Positions 62,246-64,000 of a stretch of DNA of 64,000 nt are shown here, piece after piece. The position numbers and the translations under genes are program-made. Position 1 is the stretch's first letter. Each line of letters starts with the position of its first letter. Source of the DNA: Ptiloglossa arizonensis (taxonomy: Eukaryota; Arthropoda; Insecta; Hymenoptera; Colletidae); contig NW_027478869.1 in NCBI RefSeq assembly GCF_051014685.1, positions 124,001-188,000 on the forward strand. The letters are read 5' to 3'. The notes beneath the pieces are model-generated. The model was given only the letters and a program-made list of their open reading frames with translations. It was not told where the DNA came from and searched no databases.

Positions 62246-64000
62246 GTTTGCGGATTGGTCAATCCGTTCGCGCGATATGGCAGTTTGGAGGTGAGAAACG
62301 CTTGAGAAACTCAAAATTTTCGCAGTTCTGATGCTCGACAAGCATAACTAGAACGGCCTAGGGGAGAAGTACTCATACTGATGTAATCGGGCTAGTTTCT
62401 ACTTTCAGATGCAACAGAAATTTTGCGGATTGGTCTATCCGTTCGCGAGGTATGGCAGTTTGGAGGAAAGAAACGGCTGAGAAACTCGAAATTTTCACAT
62501 TTCTGATGCTCGAAACGAATAACTAGAACGGCCTAGGGGAAAAGTACTCATACCGTTGCAATCGGTCGAGTATCTACTTTCAGATGCAACAGAAAAGTTG
62601 CGGATTCGTCAATCCTTTCGCGAGATATGGCAGTTTGGATGTAAGAAACGCTTGAGAAACTCAAAATTTTCGCAGTTCTTCTGCTCGACAAGCATAACTA
62701 GAACGGCCTAGGGGAGAAGTACTCATACTGATGTAATCGGGCTAGTTTCTACTTTCAGATGCAACAGAAATTTTGCGGATTGGTCTATCCGTTCGCGAGA
62801 TATGGCAGTTTGGAGGTAAGAAACGCTTGAGCAACTCAAAATTTTTGCAGTTCTGATGCTCGAAACGAACAACCAGAACGGCCTAGGGGAAAAGTACGCA
62901 TACCATTGTAATCGGGCGAGTTTCTACTTTCAGATGCAACAGAAATTTTGCGGATTGGTCAATCCGTTCGCGAGATATGGCAGTTTGGAGGTAAGAAACG
63001 CATGAGAAACTCAAAATTTTCGCAGTTCTGATGCTCGAAACGAATAACTAGAACGGCCTAGGGGAAAAGTACACATACCGTTGCAACTGGGCGTATTTGT
63101 ACTTTCAGATGCAACAGAAATTTTGCGGATTGGTCTATCCGTTCGCGAGATATGGCAGTTTGGAGGTAAGAAACGCTTGAGAAACTCAAAATTTTCGCAG
63201 TTCTGATGCTCGAAACGAATAACTAGAACGGCTTAGGGGAAAAGTACGCATACAGTTGTAATCGGGCGAGTTTCTACTTTCAGATGCAACAGAAAGTTTG
63301 CGGATTGGTCAATCCGTTCGCGCGATATGGCAGTTTGGAGGTGAGAAACGCTTGAGAAACTCAAAATTTTCGCAGTTATGATGCTCGACAAGCAAAACTA
63401 GAACGGCCTAGGGGAATAGTACGCATACCGTTGTAATCGGGCGAGTTTCCACTTTCAGATGCAACAGAAATTTTGCGGATTGGTCAATCCGTTCCCGAGA
63501 TATGGCAGTTTGGAGGAAAGAAACGGTTGAGAAACTCAAAATTTTCACATTTCTGATGCTCGAAACGAATAACTAGAACGGCATAGGGAAAAAGTACGCA
63601 TACAGTTGTAATCGGGCGAGTTTCTACTTTCAGATGCAACAGAAATTTTGCGGATTGTTCAATCCGTTCGCGAGATATGGCTGTTTGGAGGTAAGAAATG
63701 CTTGAGAAACTCAAAATTTTCGCAGTTCTGATGCTCGAAACGAATAACTAGAACGGCCTAGGGGAAAAGTACGCATACGGTTGAAATCGGGCGAGTCTCT
63801 ACTTTCAGATGCAACAGAAATTTTGCGAATTGGACAATCCGTTCGCGAGATATGGCAGTTTGGAGGTAAGAAACGCATGAGAAACACAAAATTTTCGCAG
63901 TTCTGATGCTCGAAACGAATGACCAGAACGGCCTAGGGGAAAAGTACTCATACCGTTGTAATCGGGCGAGTATCTACTTTCAGATGCAACAGCAATTTTG
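62236..64000. repeat. Nine-monomer block, copy 2, cut by the window end
   Basis: Second copy of 59,436-61,025. It contains a monomer at about 63,041-63,215 (GCAACTGGGCGTATTTGTAC) that copy 1 lacks. The match is still running at base 64,000, so the duplication extends beyond the window. Confidence 0.88.

Larger units (their letters stand above)
1..64000. repeat. 175-bp satellite array, continuous across the window
   Basis: The motif GAAACTCAAAATTTT recurs every 175 bp from base 1 (1, 176, 351, 526, 701 ...) to 63,881. With nine small length changes (net +5) this gives 365 complete monomers and a 120-base partial. All copies read in the same direction; no inversion, transposon, gene or unique spacer was found. 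Both window edges lie inside the array, so its true length exceeds 64 kb. Such arrays are typical of eukaryotic centromeres or pericentromeric heterochromatin, and 175 bp is close to a nucleosome repeat length. Centromere identity is inference, since no CENP-A or cytological data are available. I do not recognise the monomer as a named satellite family. Confidence 0.98.
50561..64000. repeat. Zone D: AAAGTTTGCGG / GTGTTTCAAC subfamily
   Basis: Marked by CAGAAAGTTTGCGG, GTGTTTCAAC, GGCTTAGGGG with TACAGTTG, CGCGCGATATGG or CGCGTGATATGG, and the local allele ACTAGCACGG (54.47-59.03 kb only). Duplications have offsets of 2, 4, 5, 6, 10, 13, 16 and 17 monomers. The pattern continues to the window edge, where the last duplication is cut. 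The zone C to D boundary is gradual. Confidence 0.6.

Noticed and set aside
1..64000. CRISPR array
   Set aside because: The regular 175-bp period has no alternating unique spacers; the whole period is repeat, far longer than CRISPR repeats.
1..64000. 5S rRNA, tRNA or other Pol III gene cluster
   Set aside because: No A box, B box or 5S internal control region could be fitted; the GGTTCGCGAG variant lacks the B-box consensus after GGTTCG.
1..64000. Transposon, LTR or other insertion in the array
   Set aside because: Phase tracking leaves no room for any insertion larger than two bases except whole monomers; no target-site duplications or terminal repeats were seen.
1..64000. Two half-monomers as the ancestral unit (AAATTTTCGCAG against AAATTTTGCGGAT)
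   Set aside because: Similarity is limited to the A/T block and a few bases; the 105/70 spacing is unequal and the rest does not align.

Overview
The whole window is one uninterrupted tandem satellite array with a monomer of 175 bp. It holds 365 complete monomers plus a 120-base partial one (63,881-64,000), all head-to-tail in one orientation. I found no gene, RNA gene, transposon, spacer or unique sequence. This is the DNA of a eukaryotic centromere or another heterochromatic block. The sequence does not identify the species. The by-eye consensus is about 44% G+C and carries 13 CpG where base composition predicts about 8. That argues against long-term CpG decay, but it does not decide between an invertebrate, a plant or another lineage.

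Monomer layout, with position 1 at the motif GAAACTC: an A/T block (AAAATTTT, 8-15); a CCTAGG palindrome (52-57); a conserved segment (71-87) that resembles the 17-bp CENP-B box; a second A/T block (AAATTTT, 113-119), 105 bp after the first; a near-perfect 16-bp dyad (121-136); and a TCGCGA palindrome (138-143). Length is held very tightly. Only nine length changes were found across the array. Four of them are copies of one two-base allele.

The array is layered. Zone A (1 to about 30,480) carries the GTGCGCAT allele and several large internal duplications, the longest being 22 monomers (3.85 kb offset). Zone B (about 30,480-37,200) is the most heterogeneous, with duplications no longer than a few hundred bases. 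Zone C (about 37,200-50,560) is marked by AGGTGCAAC and TTCGTCAATCC alleles and a 31-monomer duplication. Zone D (about 50,560 to the end) is marked by AAAGTTTGCGG, GTGTTTCAAC and ACTAGCACGG alleles and duplications of 2 to 17 monomers. There is no single fixed higher-order repeat. Instead there is a cascade of nested duplications, nearly all offset by an integer multiple of 175 bp. Four pairs differ by exactly one whole monomer, the signature of in-register unequal exchange.

The short open frames (63-117 codons) on both strands are by-products of the repeat. They recur with it, shift frame every monomer (175 is not a multiple of 3) and show no coding signal. The main points to follow up are the CENP-B-box-like segment, the length constraint, the zone boundary near 30.5 kb with a probable long-distance conversion event, and the whole-monomer indels.
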